Virus record (IMG/VR): IMGVR_UViG_3300008516_000100
Location: 1-50,397 of that record
Strand: one strand, 5' to 3'
DNA: 50,397 nucleotides
DNA from: a virus
The translations under genes and the position numbers were made by a program. Shown piece by piece: positions 1-7,322 of this stretch; within the stretch, counting starts at the first letter, position 1; every line of letters starts with the position of its first letter. The notes below the pieces were generated by a model. That model did not search any database and was not told the origin of the DNA. It saw only the letters and a program-made list of their open reading frames with translations.

Positions 1-21
1 CATAAGCGAATGAAGTTTTAA
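1..21 (+). CDS. Possible C-terminal end of the gene that begins at 50236 (circular junction)
   Basis: The open frame that runs off the right end of the window continues in phase at position 1, adds six residues (HKRMKF) and meets TAA at 19-21. A basic tail followed at once by a stop, then a C/G-rich hairpin, is what the end of an operon would look like. This only holds if the molecule is circular or circularly permuted, which is an inference. Confidence 0.4.
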   Translation, partial: HKRMKF

Positions 22-63
22 TTTGTCTTGTTTAATATAAGTATAAGAAATCTAATTAGTTTC

Positions 64-87
64 TCCCCCCATTTAATCCCGGGGGGA
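64..87 (+). terminator. C/G hairpin, possible terminator of the early operon
   Basis: TCCCCCC (64-70) can pair with GGGGGGA (81-87) across a ten-base loop in otherwise A/T-rich DNA. It lies just after the stop at 19-21 of the wrap-around frame and just before the promoter of the next gene. There is no T-tract directly after it, so termination is only one reading; it could also be a protein-binding site. Confidence 0.3.
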
Positions 88-102
88 AGGAAAGCGAAAA
101 AA

Positions 103-113
103 TTTTTATAAAT
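103..113 (+). promoter_or_regulatory. TATA-box-like promoter element
   Basis: TTTTTATAAAT preceded by a purine-rich stretch (like a BRE). An archaeal start about 25 nt downstream falls near 133-138, just before the ribosome site AGGAG (140-144). An upstream in-frame ATG at 119 would lie before that transcript start. Confidence 0.5.
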
Positions 114-154
114 GTGGAATGGTCTTTTATGGCAGCCAAAAGGAGATTGATAAT

Positions 155-355
155 ATGGGAAATTTTAATTGGGAGATTTGGGCCAAGAAAGGAATTAAGA
201 AGATCTTGTTAGTAGCAGTCCTTGGCGGACTAGCAGAAGCTTCAGCCTATTTAGGAACAGAACCAGTACCTACTGAGTATCTATGGATCACTGTAGCTGG
301 TGTTGCAGCTATAGAATGGGTATTGAATGCAGCCAAACACAGCATGATCGAATAA
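155..355 (+). CDS. Small two-segment membrane protein, holin-like
   Basis: 66 residues. The start at 155 is chosen over an in-frame ATG at 119 because AGGAG sits 10 nt upstream and the TATA-like element would start the RNA after 119. A short charged amphipathic N-terminus (residues 1-17) is followed by a hydrophobic stretch (about 18-34), a turn rich in Pro and Glu, and a second hydrophobic stretch (about 41-58), then a short polar tail. Size and topology fit a small holin, but no family was recognised, and other small viral membrane proteins look the same. It stands alone, with a T-tract after its stop. Confidence 0.55.
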   Translation: MGNFNWEIWAKKGIKKILLVAVLGGLAEASAYLGTEPVPTEYLWITVAGVAAIEWVLNAAKHSMIE

Positions 356-362
356 TTATTAA

Positions 363-371
363 TTTTTTTTT
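363..371 (+). terminator. T-tract terminator after the small membrane protein
   Basis: Nine consecutive T residues eight bases after the stop codon of the preceding gene. Oligo-T runs without a required hairpin are the usual intrinsic terminator in archaea. Confidence 0.45.
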
Positions 372-430
372 CGTAAAAAATAAAATATTGCTTACTTACA
401 AATTTTATATTATTTTTAGATTCTAGGGGA

Positions 431-600
431 AAGCTTTTCAATTTGAAAAAACTTAACCCGAAAATTAGTTTAAGGATGGCTTAGAAGCTCCGTATGAGCC
501 CGTTAGAAGCAAAAACTAATTTTGTTAATAATATTTCCTTAAGCGCAATTAAAAGAGCTTAAAAACACACATACGAAATTTTTTAAAAATTATATTTTTC
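431..600 (+). ncRNA. Possible structured RNA or control region
   Basis: No convincing gene between 356 and 622. The stretch holds a perfect 11-bp inverted repeat (461-471 with 513-523) enclosing about 41 nt, which itself can form smaller GC-containing hairpins. A second short inverted repeat is TTAAGC/GCTTAA (about 539-544 and 556-561). A near-hairpin lies at 431-452, and an A/T-rich TATA-like stretch lies near 580-598. This could be an untranslated structured RNA, an origin or a regulatory region. Not a tRNA that I can fold. Confidence 0.3.
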
Positions 601-622
601 AGAAACTTTAGGGGGGATTTAA

Positions 623-706
623 ATAAATATTGTAATTCCAGCCGGTTACACAATGGATACTGCGGGAAATATTTACTATAATGGTCCGCGATTTGTTGAC
701 TTTTAA
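623..706 (+). CDS. Possible 27-residue peptide with an AUA start
   Basis: An open frame begins right after an in-frame TAA (620-622) with ATA and ends at TAA 704-706. GGGGGGATT (611-619) lies three bases before the ATA, the same spacing seen at 30921, 32737 and 41124. The peptide includes PAGYTMDTAGNIYYNG, which reads like a piece of a structural protein, so it may be a fragment of a lost gene. An internal ATG (653) has no ribosome site. Weak call. Confidence 0.28.
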   Translation: MNIVIPAGYTMDTAGNIYYNGPRFVDF

Positions 707-738
707 AATGTCAGGTAAATAGGTAAGGAGGTAGGTAA

Positions 739-1029
739 ATGATACTAAAAATAAGTATGCAAAAACATACACATTGGCTTATTGTAGATAGAGTGGAAAC
801 GGCAGAATATCAATATTTGCCAGAGGATAAAGGGAAATCTCTAGCTGATGCAAACACGAAAGAAAACGTTCCAGTGAGATGGATAGATAATTATGGTGAA
901 CTAGAGAACAAAAGGGTTGCATTTTTAATAGTAAAATACGAGCATAAGCCAGATGAACTGATTTTTACAGATGATAGAGTTTATATCTTGAATGACAAAG
1001 GCGATACTGTTGATAAGATATATGGATAG
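739..1029 (+). CDS. Hypothetical protein, first of a tandem pair
   Basis: 96 residues, with GGAGG (727-731) before the ATG. It is a paralogue of the next gene: both begin MILKI, have a W-L-(I/V)-D segment near residues 14-25 and end with an F-(L/T)-T-D...Y-I-(L/M)-(N/S)-D-(K/E)-G-(D/K)-T-V-(D/E)-x-(I/V)-Y motif. The pattern of alternating hydrophobic residues suggests a small beta-rich fold. Soluble, no signal or membrane segment. Function not recognised; it lies ahead of the methyltransferase/glycosyltransferase block. Confidence 0.7.
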   Translation: MILKISMQKHTHWLIVDRVETAEYQYLPEDKGKSLADANTKENVPVRWIDNYGELENKRVAFLIVKYEHKPDELIFTDDRVYILNDKGDTVDKIYG

Positions 1030-1066
1030 ACGTTTTCATGTAAGATAGACAGGAGATAGATAGAAA

Positions 1067-1366
1067 ATGATTTTAAAAATAAAAAATGGCTATAGCAAAA
1101 ATGAGACACAGAATTGGAGACTCATTGATAACATCAAAGAACTTTCATATGATTATATATTATGGAAGGAATTTGAGGAATGGAAAAGACAACCGGGTGA
1201 TGTTAATGCTTGGCGAGTATTTGCTCAGCATAAAGATAAGAAATATTTGACTGCTATATACGTAACATATAAAAATGATTGTGGTACGATTTTCTTAACG
1301 GATTCCAAATGCTATATTATGAGTGATGAGGGAAAAACAGTTGAAACTGTGTATGCTTGGTCATAA
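1067..1366 (+). CDS. Hypothetical protein, second of a tandem pair
   Basis: 99 residues with GGAG 12 bases before the ATG. Shares the N-terminal MILKI and the C-terminal TD...YIMSDEGKTVETVY pattern with the gene 37 bases upstream, so the pair comes from a tandem duplication. The middle parts have diverged. No family recognised, no membrane segments. Confidence 0.7.
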   Translation: MILKIKNGYSKNETQNWRLIDNIKELSYDYILWKEFEEWKRQPGDVNAWRVFAQHKDKKYLTAIYVTYKNDCGTIFLTDSKCYIMSDEGKTVETVYAWS

Positions 1367-1439
1367 ATTATAGTGTTATAGGTAATAACACATTTAATTG
1401 TTAAATATGTTATTTTTTAACAAGAGAAAAAAGATAAAA

Positions 1440-1535
1440 ATGAAATATGGATATTTAGTTTTAAGCAAAAAAGTCTCTCTGACCGGGTATCTCATAAGTA
1501 AAAACTGGTATCCATGCAAGGCGGTTTATGGTTAA
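1440..1535 (+). CDS. Possible 31-residue peptide
   Basis: ATG at 1440 to TAA at 1535 in a 339-base stretch (1367-1705) that lacks larger genes. The peptide contains two aromatic-rich segments (YGYLVL and NWYPCKAVYG). The next small frame starts on the very next base. There is no good ribosome site, so this is a weak call. Confidence 0.22.
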   Translation: MKYGYLVLSKKVSLTGYLISKNWYPCKAVYG

Positions 1536-1664
1536 ATGACTTTAAGAACCTTTACTGTTAAGGATGCTATTGTAGGGATACCTCTAAGAAGAGATCTTAT
1601 TATCAAATCTTTGCATGATCGTACTTTATATGTATTAGTTGGAGAGTCCCTACAAGATACTTAA
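1536..1664 (+). CDS. Possible 42-residue protein
   Basis: ATG follows the previous TAA directly; AAGGCGG lies about 10 bases upstream and could serve as a ribosome site. The sequence (TVKDAIVGIPLRRDLIIKSL, then a hydrophobic LYVLVGE segment) looks like a genuine small soluble protein rather than random A/T-rich translation. No family recognised. Confidence 0.35.
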   Translation: MTLRTFTVKDAIVGIPLRRDLIIKSLHDRTLYVLVGESLQDT

Positions 1665-1705
1665 TGATATTTTAAAAGATGTAGCAAAATAGGATACTTG
1701 ATAGA

Positions 1706-2461
1706 ATGGCAAAAATGCGAGTCCCAGAAGTTTATCTGGATGAAAAAGAAAAATTAGTAAGATTTCAAGGAAAGTATGTAACTAAGATAAAACGAACTTA
1801 TGATATTCTCAAAGAAACTCCCCAAAAGGAACGAAAACAAAAACTCGTTGAGATTATGGGCTTCGAAGCTCTTAATCATGAGGAGGATTATTTAAAATAT
1901 TATAAAGTTCGGAAGGGCGACATAATAGTAGACGCTGGAGCCCATGTCGGAGTATGGACTCAGAAATTTTCTAAACTTGTTGGTCCCGATGGTTTGGTAA
2001 TTGCAGTTGAACCGGATTTTAGAGCCTTGGGAATGCTTACTCATAATACTGCAAACTTAAATAATGTTAAAATTCTTCCGTATGCTTTGTGGTATACAGA
2101 AGATATTATACCCTTTCAATATGTAGATGCTTCCGGGGGAGTTGGGACTGGTTCTTTAATATATCAGTTCCCGTATTGGCATCCCGTGAGATCTATAACT
2201 TTAGACAAGTTACTCGAAAAATTAAATATTGAAGAAGTAAATTTTGTTAAAATGGATATTGAAGGATCCGAGATACGTGCTTTAGAAGGGATGCAGGAGA
2301 TGATGAAACGTGTAGATGCGATGTCTATTGCAGCTTATCATAAAATTAATAATGAGGGTAAAAAATCCTGGCTTGAGGTTATGCCGATATTACAAGCAAG
2401 AGGTTTTATTACTCGAGTAGAACCGGGCCAGGATGGAGAAATTATCTATGCAAATCGATAA
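1706..2461 (+). CDS. FkbM-family SAM-dependent methyltransferase (copy 1)
   Basis: 251 residues, Rossmann-type methyltransferase. SAM-binding motif I is DAGAHVG (76-82), followed by the acidic EPD (102-104) that normally holds the ribose, and the family hallmark MDIEGSE (183-189). FkbM-family enzymes O-methylate sugars and other small acceptors, so with the glycosyltransferase downstream the likely role is methylation of a glycan on virion or host surface. It is the first of three tandem paralogues and has an extra N-terminal segment of about 60 residues that copy 2 lacks. Its last codons, encoding GEIIYANR, contain both the ribosome site and the start codon of copy 2. Confidence 0.88.
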   Translation: MAKMRVPEVYLDEKEKLVRFQGKYVTKIKRTYDILKETPQKERKQKLVEIMGFEALNHEEDYLKYYKVRKGDIIVDAGAHVGVWTQKFSKLVGPDGLVIAVEPDFRALGMLTHNTANLNNVKILPYALWYTEDIIPFQYVDASGGVGTGSLIYQFPYWHPVRSITLDKLLEKLNIEEVNFVKMDIEGSEIRALEGMQEMMKRVDAMSIAAYHKINNEGKKSWLEVMPILQARGFITRVEPGQDGEIIYANR

Positions 2462-3092
2462 CATGCATAGTCTTCTGTTTAGAACTGCCTCTACAGAAGA
2501 AAATTATATGAAATACTATACTCCAAAAAAGGGAGACCTTGTAATAGACGCTGGAGCCCATGTAGGAATTTATACACAAAAGTTTTCTAGTCTCGTAGGA
2601 AATGAAGGCCTTGTAATAGCAATAGAGCCAGATTACCGGGCAATTGGTTTATTAATTCTTAATACAGAAAACCTAAGTAACATAAAGATTCTGCCCTATG
2701 CCTTGTGGAATGAGGATAAAAAAATTCAATTTCACGTTTATATTAAAACGATCGGGATGAGTTCGTGTGTTTTTAGATATAAAGATCCGGACGATGAGAC
2801 ATATCCAATTTGGGCCAAAAGATTAGATACAATTCTAGATGAGTTAAACATCAAACATGTAAATTTTATTAAAATGGATATTGAAGCTTCAGAGATTCGA
2901 GCTTTAGTGGGTATGACGAAAACACTAAAGATTACGGATGCCCTAGTAATTGCGGCATATCATCGAACAGGTACAGAACCAGATTCTGCGAAGACTTATC
3001 CGGATGTTATAAAAATATTAGAAAATGCTGGTTTTAAAGTTTGGGTTGAAATTGGGCATGACGGAGAGCTAGTATATGCAAACAAAAATTAA
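2448..3092 (+). CDS. FkbM-family SAM-dependent methyltransferase (copy 2)
   Basis: 214 residues from ATG 2448. This start is preferred to ATG 2433 because GGAG at 2435-2438 lies nine bases upstream, exactly the layout at the start of copy 3. Motif I DAGAHVG, IEPD and MDIEASE are intact, so it should bind SAM. It lacks most of the N-terminal extension of copies 1 and 3. It overlaps copy 1 by 14 bases and copy 3 by 17, so translation is probably coupled. Probably a glycan O-methyltransferase; acceptor unknown. Confidence 0.86.
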   Translation: MQIDNMHSLLFRTASTEENYMKYYTPKKGDLVIDAGAHVGIYTQKFSSLVGNEGLVIAIEPDYRAIGLLILNTENLSNIKILPYALWNEDKKIQFHVYIKTIGMSSCVFRYKDPDDETYPIWAKRLDTILDELNIKHVNFIKMDIEASEIRALVGMTKTLKITDALVIAAYHRTGTEPDSAKTYPDVIKILENAGFKVWVEIGHDGELVYANKN

Positions 3093-3870
3093 ATTAAATG
3101 ATCAGGAGAAGTCTGTCTTTATTTCTACTGGAAATCCACCTAATAGGATTGGATTTGAAATAAAAAATGAAGAACTTTATGCTTTGATGAAAATAACGCC
3201 AGAAGATAAACGTTTAGAGACGATTACTTTCAGAGCCGGATATGAATTACTCGGGATGTATCCTGAGTATGCTGTTGGATCACACGATTACGAGAGGTAT
3301 TATAAAGTTCAATCGGGGGATATTGTTATTGATGCTGGAGCTCATGTGGGCATATGGACGGAGATATTTTCAAATGAAGTTGGTCTTGATGGACTAGTTA
3401 TTGCTATAGAACCAGATTTTAGAGCCCTAGGATATTTAATTATGAATACATATTACAAAAAAAATATTAAAGTTATCCCTTTTGGGTTATGGAGTGAGCC
3501 AGACTATGTACCTTTCGGTATTGATCCTTGTCTTGGTACAAGTTCGTATTTTTCTTGGATAAATCGAGGAAAAAATCCAGGGTATCAACTTACTAGAGTT
3601 AATTCTTTAGATAATTACCTAAGAGAATTAAAAATTAGCAAAATTGATTTAATAAAAATGGATATAGAAGGAGCAGAAGTTAAAGCATTAGAAGGAATGA
3701 TAAATACTTTACAAAATACCAAGGCTTTAGCGATTGCGACTTATCATAAGACGATGGAATATCCGGAAGCAACGACGAAAAGAGTTGCAGAAATTTTAGA
3801 GAGTGCAAATTTTAATGTTAGAAAAGAATTTAGCAAAGGAGAAATAGTATACGCAAATAGGAGCGAATAA
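3076..3870 (+). CDS. FkbM-family SAM-dependent methyltransferase (copy 3)
   Basis: 264 residues with DAGAHVG, IEPDFRALG and MDIEGAE motifs, closest in layout to copy 1. GGAG (3063-3066) lies nine bases before the ATG, inside the last codons of copy 2. Its own C-terminus, GEIVYANRSE, uses TAC instead of TAT so the hidden ATG is gone, consistent with it being last of the array; the next gene uses a separate AGGAG site. Three divergent but intact copies suggest different acceptor positions or sugars. Confidence 0.86.
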   Translation: MQTKIKLNDQEKSVFISTGNPPNRIGFEIKNEELYALMKITPEDKRLETITFRAGYELLGMYPEYAVGSHDYERYYKVQSGDIVIDAGAHVGIWTEIFSNEVGLDGLVIAIEPDFRALGYLIMNTYYKKNIKVIPFGLWSEPDYVPFGIDPCLGTSSYFSWINRGKNPGYQLTRVNSLDNYLRELKISKIDLIKMDIEGAEVKALEGMINTLQNTKALAIATYHKTMEYPEATTKRVAEILESANFNVRKEFSKGEIVYANRSE

Positions 3871-3872
3871 GA

Positions 3873-4079
3873 ATGAAAAAATGCTTTATTGAAATAACCC
3901 AAGAGTGGTTGAAAGAGAAAATGGGTCTGCCAAAGGAAGCTGTTATTTTTGGCATTGCCTCTAATAACAATCAAGATACTTTTAGATTTTATATTTGTAA
4001 TTACGGAAATGAAACACCAGAAGGTGCTGTAATAGAACAACGGGAAATAGGACATTGCCCTAAGGAGAACATAACATGA
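3873..4079 (+). CDS. Small hypothetical protein
   Basis: 68 residues; AGGAG (3859-3863) lies nine bases before the ATG at 3873. Soluble, with an N-terminal amphipathic helix (ITQEWLKEKMGLPKEA) and a short beta-rich remainder. Its stop overlaps the glycosyltransferase start by four bases (ATGA), so the two are translationally coupled and may work together. No family recognised. Confidence 0.6.
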   Translation: MKKCFIEITQEWLKEKMGLPKEAVIFGIASNNNQDTFRFYICNYGNETPEGAVIEQREIGHCPKENIT

Positions 4080-5140
4080 GGATTGGCCTTTATAGTACAG
4101 CATCTCTTCAAACAAAACCTGTATTAGAAGGATATGGGGGTGTAGAACCGTTTGTTGGGAGTTTAGCTGAGTATTTTGATGAGAGGGGGCATGAAGTACA
4201 TTTGTTTGCTGCTAAAGGCTCATATGAGCCAAAGCATGGAGAATTACACCCATTTACAAGTAAGGGAGTAATAGAAAATTTAAAAGAAGATGAAATGTTT
4301 CGCTTTTATAAGAGAAAAATTTTTAAGGATTTGGATATCCTTCACGATAATTCTCATTGGCATCATCCGGGAGGAGAATTAGTTCCTGATGTGAAATATT
4401 TATTTACATTACATGCTTTGCAAGTTAATGTCGGTGGATTTAACCTCGAAGAATATAAGTATAATCCAACTTCCCTAAGTTACGATTATGCTAAATTTAT
4501 TAAATGGCTGAATCCTAAAATAGATACCAGAACTGTTCAAGATGGAATAAATTTAAAATACTATCCCTTTAAAAAAGAAAAAGGGGAGCGGTTTTTATGG
4601 TTATCAAGAATTTTTCCTCCAAAGGGAGCACATTTAGCCATTCAAGCAGCAGAAAAAGCAAAAGTTCCTATAGATATTATCGGGGGAAGTCCAATTGATA
4701 TTCCGGGGTATTTGGATAAATTAAAACGTCAATGTGCTCGTTCTAAGTATGCAACTTTTGTTGGGGAAGTTTCCCACAAGGAAAAAGTTAAATATTTACA
4801 AAATGCTCGTGCCGTTATACTACCCTTGAGTCAACTTACAAGGACACCGGAAGGACAAACGAATCTTTGGATTGAGGCAGCTTGTATGATCCCATTAGAA
4901 GCAAACGCTTGCGGAACACCCGTTATTACTTGTCCAAATGGGCTAACAGGCGAGGTTATTGCAGAAGGAATAAACGGATTTATTGCTGTGTCAGTTGATG
5001 ACTTTGTCGAAAAAATAAAACGTATTGATGAAATAGATACTAAAATGTGTAGATGTCGAGCTGAATACTTCTCATTTGATAGAACAGCAGAAGGATTCTT
5101 AAAATTATATAAAGATATTCTGGATGGTATTTCTTGGTAG
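4076..5140 (+). CDS. GT4-type glycosyltransferase
   Basis: 354 residues, GT-B fold. The N-terminal half begins with a beta strand and a glycine-rich GYGGVEPFVGSLAEYF segment (19-34) typical of acceptor-side GT4 enzymes. The C-terminal half has the LWLSRIFPPKG segment (174-184) and an exact EX7E motif (E267, E275: EAACMIPLE) followed by ANACGTPV, the nucleotide-sugar site of GT4 retaining enzymes. It overlaps its neighbours on both sides and follows three methyltransferases, which suggests building and methylating a glycan on tail fibres, capsid or host surface. Sugar donor and acceptor unknown. Confidence 0.88.
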   Translation: MRIGLYSTASLQTKPVLEGYGGVEPFVGSLAEYFDERGHEVHLFAAKGSYEPKHGELHPFTSKGVIENLKEDEMFRFYKRKIFKDLDILHDNSHWHHPGGELVPDVKYLFTLHALQVNVGGFNLEEYKYNPTSLSYDYAKFIKWLNPKIDTRTVQDGINLKYYPFKKEKGERFLWLSRIFPPKGAHLAIQAAEKAKVPIDIIGGSPIDIPGYLDKLKRQCARSKYATFVGEVSHKEKVKYLQNARAVILPLSQLTRTPEGQTNLWIEAACMIPLEANACGTPVITCPNGLTGEVIAEGINGFIAVSVDDFVEKIKRIDEIDTKMCRCRAEYFSFDRTAEGFLKLYKDILDGISW

Positions 5141-5562
5141 ATAAAGATATTATACAAAAAGCAGTAGAAGAATTCAATGAAGAGAATGGAAATCGTAAAT
5201 GTAGCACAAAGGACCTAGTAATTTTCTTTAATAAACAACACGACAAAAATATCGCAATTATTTTTGAGAAGATAGATCATCTTTATAGTAAAATTGAAAA
5301 AAGACATTTAGAAAGTATACAACAGATTGCTAAACAAAATCAAGTTATTCAACATATTACCGATGAATTACCCGAAAAAGGTTGGTGTCAAAAGATCCAA
5401 AATGTTCTGGATTGTTGGCAACCCTACAAAAAGGAGCCACCCCTGGATATAAAAGTTCAAAACTTATGGTATGATAGAAAACTGATTAAATTCTTAACAG
5501 GTGCCCTAGTTATTGCAATTTTTGCTTCTGTCGGTAGTATAATTGTTAATTTGGTAATATAA
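5134..5562 (+). CDS. C-terminally membrane-anchored coiled-coil protein
   Basis: 142 residues from a TTG start that overlaps the previous stop by seven bases, with GGATGG about 7 bases upstream. A helical, charged region (about residues 35-75) with heptad-like hydrophobics leads to a single strong hydrophobic segment (about 118-141) at the C-terminus. This topology, cytoplasmic domain plus tail anchor, resembles XhlA-like lysis accessory proteins, but sequence similarity is not evident. Could also be a virion membrane or host-takeover protein. Confidence 0.6.
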   Translation: MVDKDIIQKAVEEFNEENGNRKCSTKDLVIFFNKQHDKNIAIIFEKIDHLYSKIEKRHLESIQQIAKQNQVIQHITDELPEKGWCQKIQNVLDCWQPYKKEPPLDIKVQNLWYDRKLIKFLTGALVIAIFASVGSIIVNLVI

Positions 5563-5563
5563 T

Positions 5564-5854
5564 TTATTTTGGGATGGGATCGATTTTATTTAGATAGTCC
5601 AGCAAGGGATCAATAGGAATTTTTGAGGCTTCGACATTTAGAATTCCAGAAATAGGGGTAATCCCACCATAATATAATATTGCACATTTATCACACAAAT
5701 CTAATAAATTTATAAAAGCTAGATTGTGGATTTTATATTTTGTTTCTCTGTATTGTCCGCAAAAATCACAAATATTTTTCTTTGGCGTTACTTCCCAGAT
5801 GTCTTCATCGAGAGAACTTATTCTTTCATCAAATACTATTATCTTACGTGTCAT
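5564..5854 (-). CDS. Small zinc-binding protein on the minus strand
   Basis: 96 residues if started at ATG 5854; a TTG three codons upstream (5863) is possible. Contains a CDFCG and a CDKC pair about 25 residues apart, a CxxC...CxxC zinc-binding arrangement. It is the only convincing minus-strand gene and is transcribed away from the terminase. No ribosome site is visible, and a TATA-like stretch 30-40 bases upstream suggests a leaderless or nearly leaderless mRNA. A small zinc protein in this divergent position could be a regulator of late transcription; that is inference. Confidence 0.6.
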   Translation of the reverse strand: MTRKIIVFDERISSLDEDIWEVTPKKNICDFCGQYRETKYKIHNLAFINLLDLCDKCAILYYGGITPISGILNVEASKIPIDPLLDYLNKIDPIPK

Positions 5855-5882
5855 TTTTATCAAAAGAGTAATACACTGATGA

Positions 5883-5900
5883 GTATATAAATATTTTTAT
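5883..5900. promoter_or_regulatory. Divergent TATA-box region for the zinc protein and the late operon
   Basis: AGTATATAAATA (5883-5894) lies with its centre about 25 bases before the terminase ATG, predicting a leaderless late transcript. Read on the other strand, the overlapping ATAAAAATATTTATATACT offers TATA-like matches for the minus-strand gene. One A/T-rich element may therefore serve both directions. Confidence 0.5.
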
Positions 5901-5911
5901 CGAGAGAATTT

Positions 5912-7321
5912 ATGAAATCCAAATATAAGCGCTGGTTATATTATGCAACGGATCCAGTTGCCTTTCAACAAGATATTCTTATTAAAGATATTCCTGGTTA
6001 CCATTTAAAAGATTTTCATCGAGTATGGTTAAAATTTATAGCAGAAAATCGATTTACAGTTTTACTTGCTCCAAGGGGACATGCTAAATCGACAATTCAT
6101 TCAGCAGGGTATGTTATATGGAGATTATGCCATAATCCCAATTTACGAGTAATGTTATTAAGTAAGTCATCGTTGCTTGCTCAAAAATTACTTAGTGAGG
6201 TAAAGTGGCATTTTGAGCGAAACGAGAATCTAATAGAATTATACGGGGATCTTACAAATAAAGATGCGAAGTGGTCAAATGAAGAAATAATGTTGGTACG
6301 GGATAAGAATATTCCCTATAAGGAATCTACAGTAACGGCGAGAGGAATTGAATCTGACATTATTGGAGGCCACTACGAGATAATCATCCCTGATGATATT
6401 ATAGATGATAAAAATTCTCGAACGGCCCCACAAAGAGAAAAGACAAGATTAACTTATGATAAGGTTATTCGACCAATGTTAGAACCTTGGTCAGAAATGC
6501 ATTTTGTTGGAACTCGTTGGCATGAATTTGATTTATATAGTGAGCTCATGGAATCTCGTAGATTTAAATATAAAATATACGATATAATTCTTAACGAGAA
6601 AAAAAAGACTACCTTATGGCCAGAACGAATTCCATACGAATCTAATGATCCCGAACAAGATACTGTGATGAATCTAAAAGAAGAAATGGGTTCTGTTAAT
6701 TTTGCATTACAATATAGAAATGATGTAAGTCAATTCAGAAATGCTATATTTAAAATGGATTGGCTGAAGTATTATACGGAGGCTCCTCTTAAAACCAGAG
6801 TCTATATGGCCGTTGACTTAGCGATAAGCGAAAAAGGAGATTACTTTGCGATTGTTGTTATTGGCATTGATGATAAAGGGGACGTTTATGTTTTAGATGC
6901 TTATCATGGGCATCATTCATTTTTCCCGCAATTAAAAAAAATTAAGCTATATGCAGATAAATGGCAACCGATAAAAATTGGTATAGAAGCAAATGCATTT
7001 CAAGTTGCTGTTCCTCAAGAATTAAAAAGAAATTCTGAAGAGTTTGGTTTCTTACCTATTTTCCCGATACAAACAACTAAAGATAAAATTACTAGAGCAA
7101 GAAAGATGTCTGCATTTTTTGAAAGCGGACGTGTATATGTCAAAAAGAATCAAACTGAATTGATAGATGAGATACTTAATTTTCCGAGGGCAAATGTTCC
7201 GGATGATGTATTAGATGCTTTGATGTTATCAACCGAAATTGCAAATATTCGAGGATCGTTTGATTGGTCAAAAATTTCCTCGCTAAATAGAGTATTGAAT
7301 TATGGAAGAAGGATAATTTAA
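5912..7321 (+). CDS. terL: Terminase large subunit
   Basis: 469 residues. This is the packaging motor that pumps DNA into proheads and cuts it to length. ATPase: Walker A APRGHAKST (53-61), Walker B YEIIIPDDI (155-163). RNase H-like nuclease: first acidic residue in MAVDLAISEKGDY (D302), a second in GIEAN (E359), and DD-LD near 431-435. Length fits the family. No small terminase subunit was recognised nearby. First gene of the late operon, with a TATA-like box 25 bases upstream and only a weak ribosome site (GAGAG). Confidence 0.95.
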   Translation: MKSKYKRWLYYATDPVAFQQDILIKDIPGYHLKDFHRVWLKFIAENRFTVLLAPRGHAKSTIHSAGYVIWRLCHNPNLRVMLLSKSSLLAQKLLSEVKWHFERNENLIELYGDLTNKDAKWSNEEIMLVRDKNIPYKESTVTARGIESDIIGGHYEIIIPDDIIDDKNSRTAPQREKTRLTYDKVIRPMLEPWSEMHFVGTRWHEFDLYSELMESRRFKYKIYDIILNEKKKTTLWPERIPYESNDPEQDTVMNLKEEMGSVNFALQYRNDVSQFRNAIFKMDWLKYYTEAPLKTRVYMAVDLAISEKGDYFAIVVIGIDDKGDVYVLDAYHGHHSFFPQLKKIKLYADKWQPIKIGIEANAFQVAVPQELKRNSEEFGFLPIFPIQTTKDKITRARKMSAFFESGRVYVKKNQTELIDEILNFPRANVPDDVLDALMLSTEIANIRGSFDWSKISSLNRVLNYGRRII

Positions 7322-7322
7322 A

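Noticed and set aside
247-441. Minus-strand frame opposite the first membrane protein
   Set aside because: Mirrors a better plus-strand gene, has no ribosome site and covers the T-tract terminator.
461-523. tRNA gene in the structured region
   Set aside because: The 11-bp A/T stem is too long and there is no T-loop or anticodon arm pattern.
3744-4115. Minus-strand 123-codon frame across the end of FkbM copy 3 and the small gene after it
   Set aside because: Low-complexity hydrophobic translation of the opposite strand of clear genes; no start signals.
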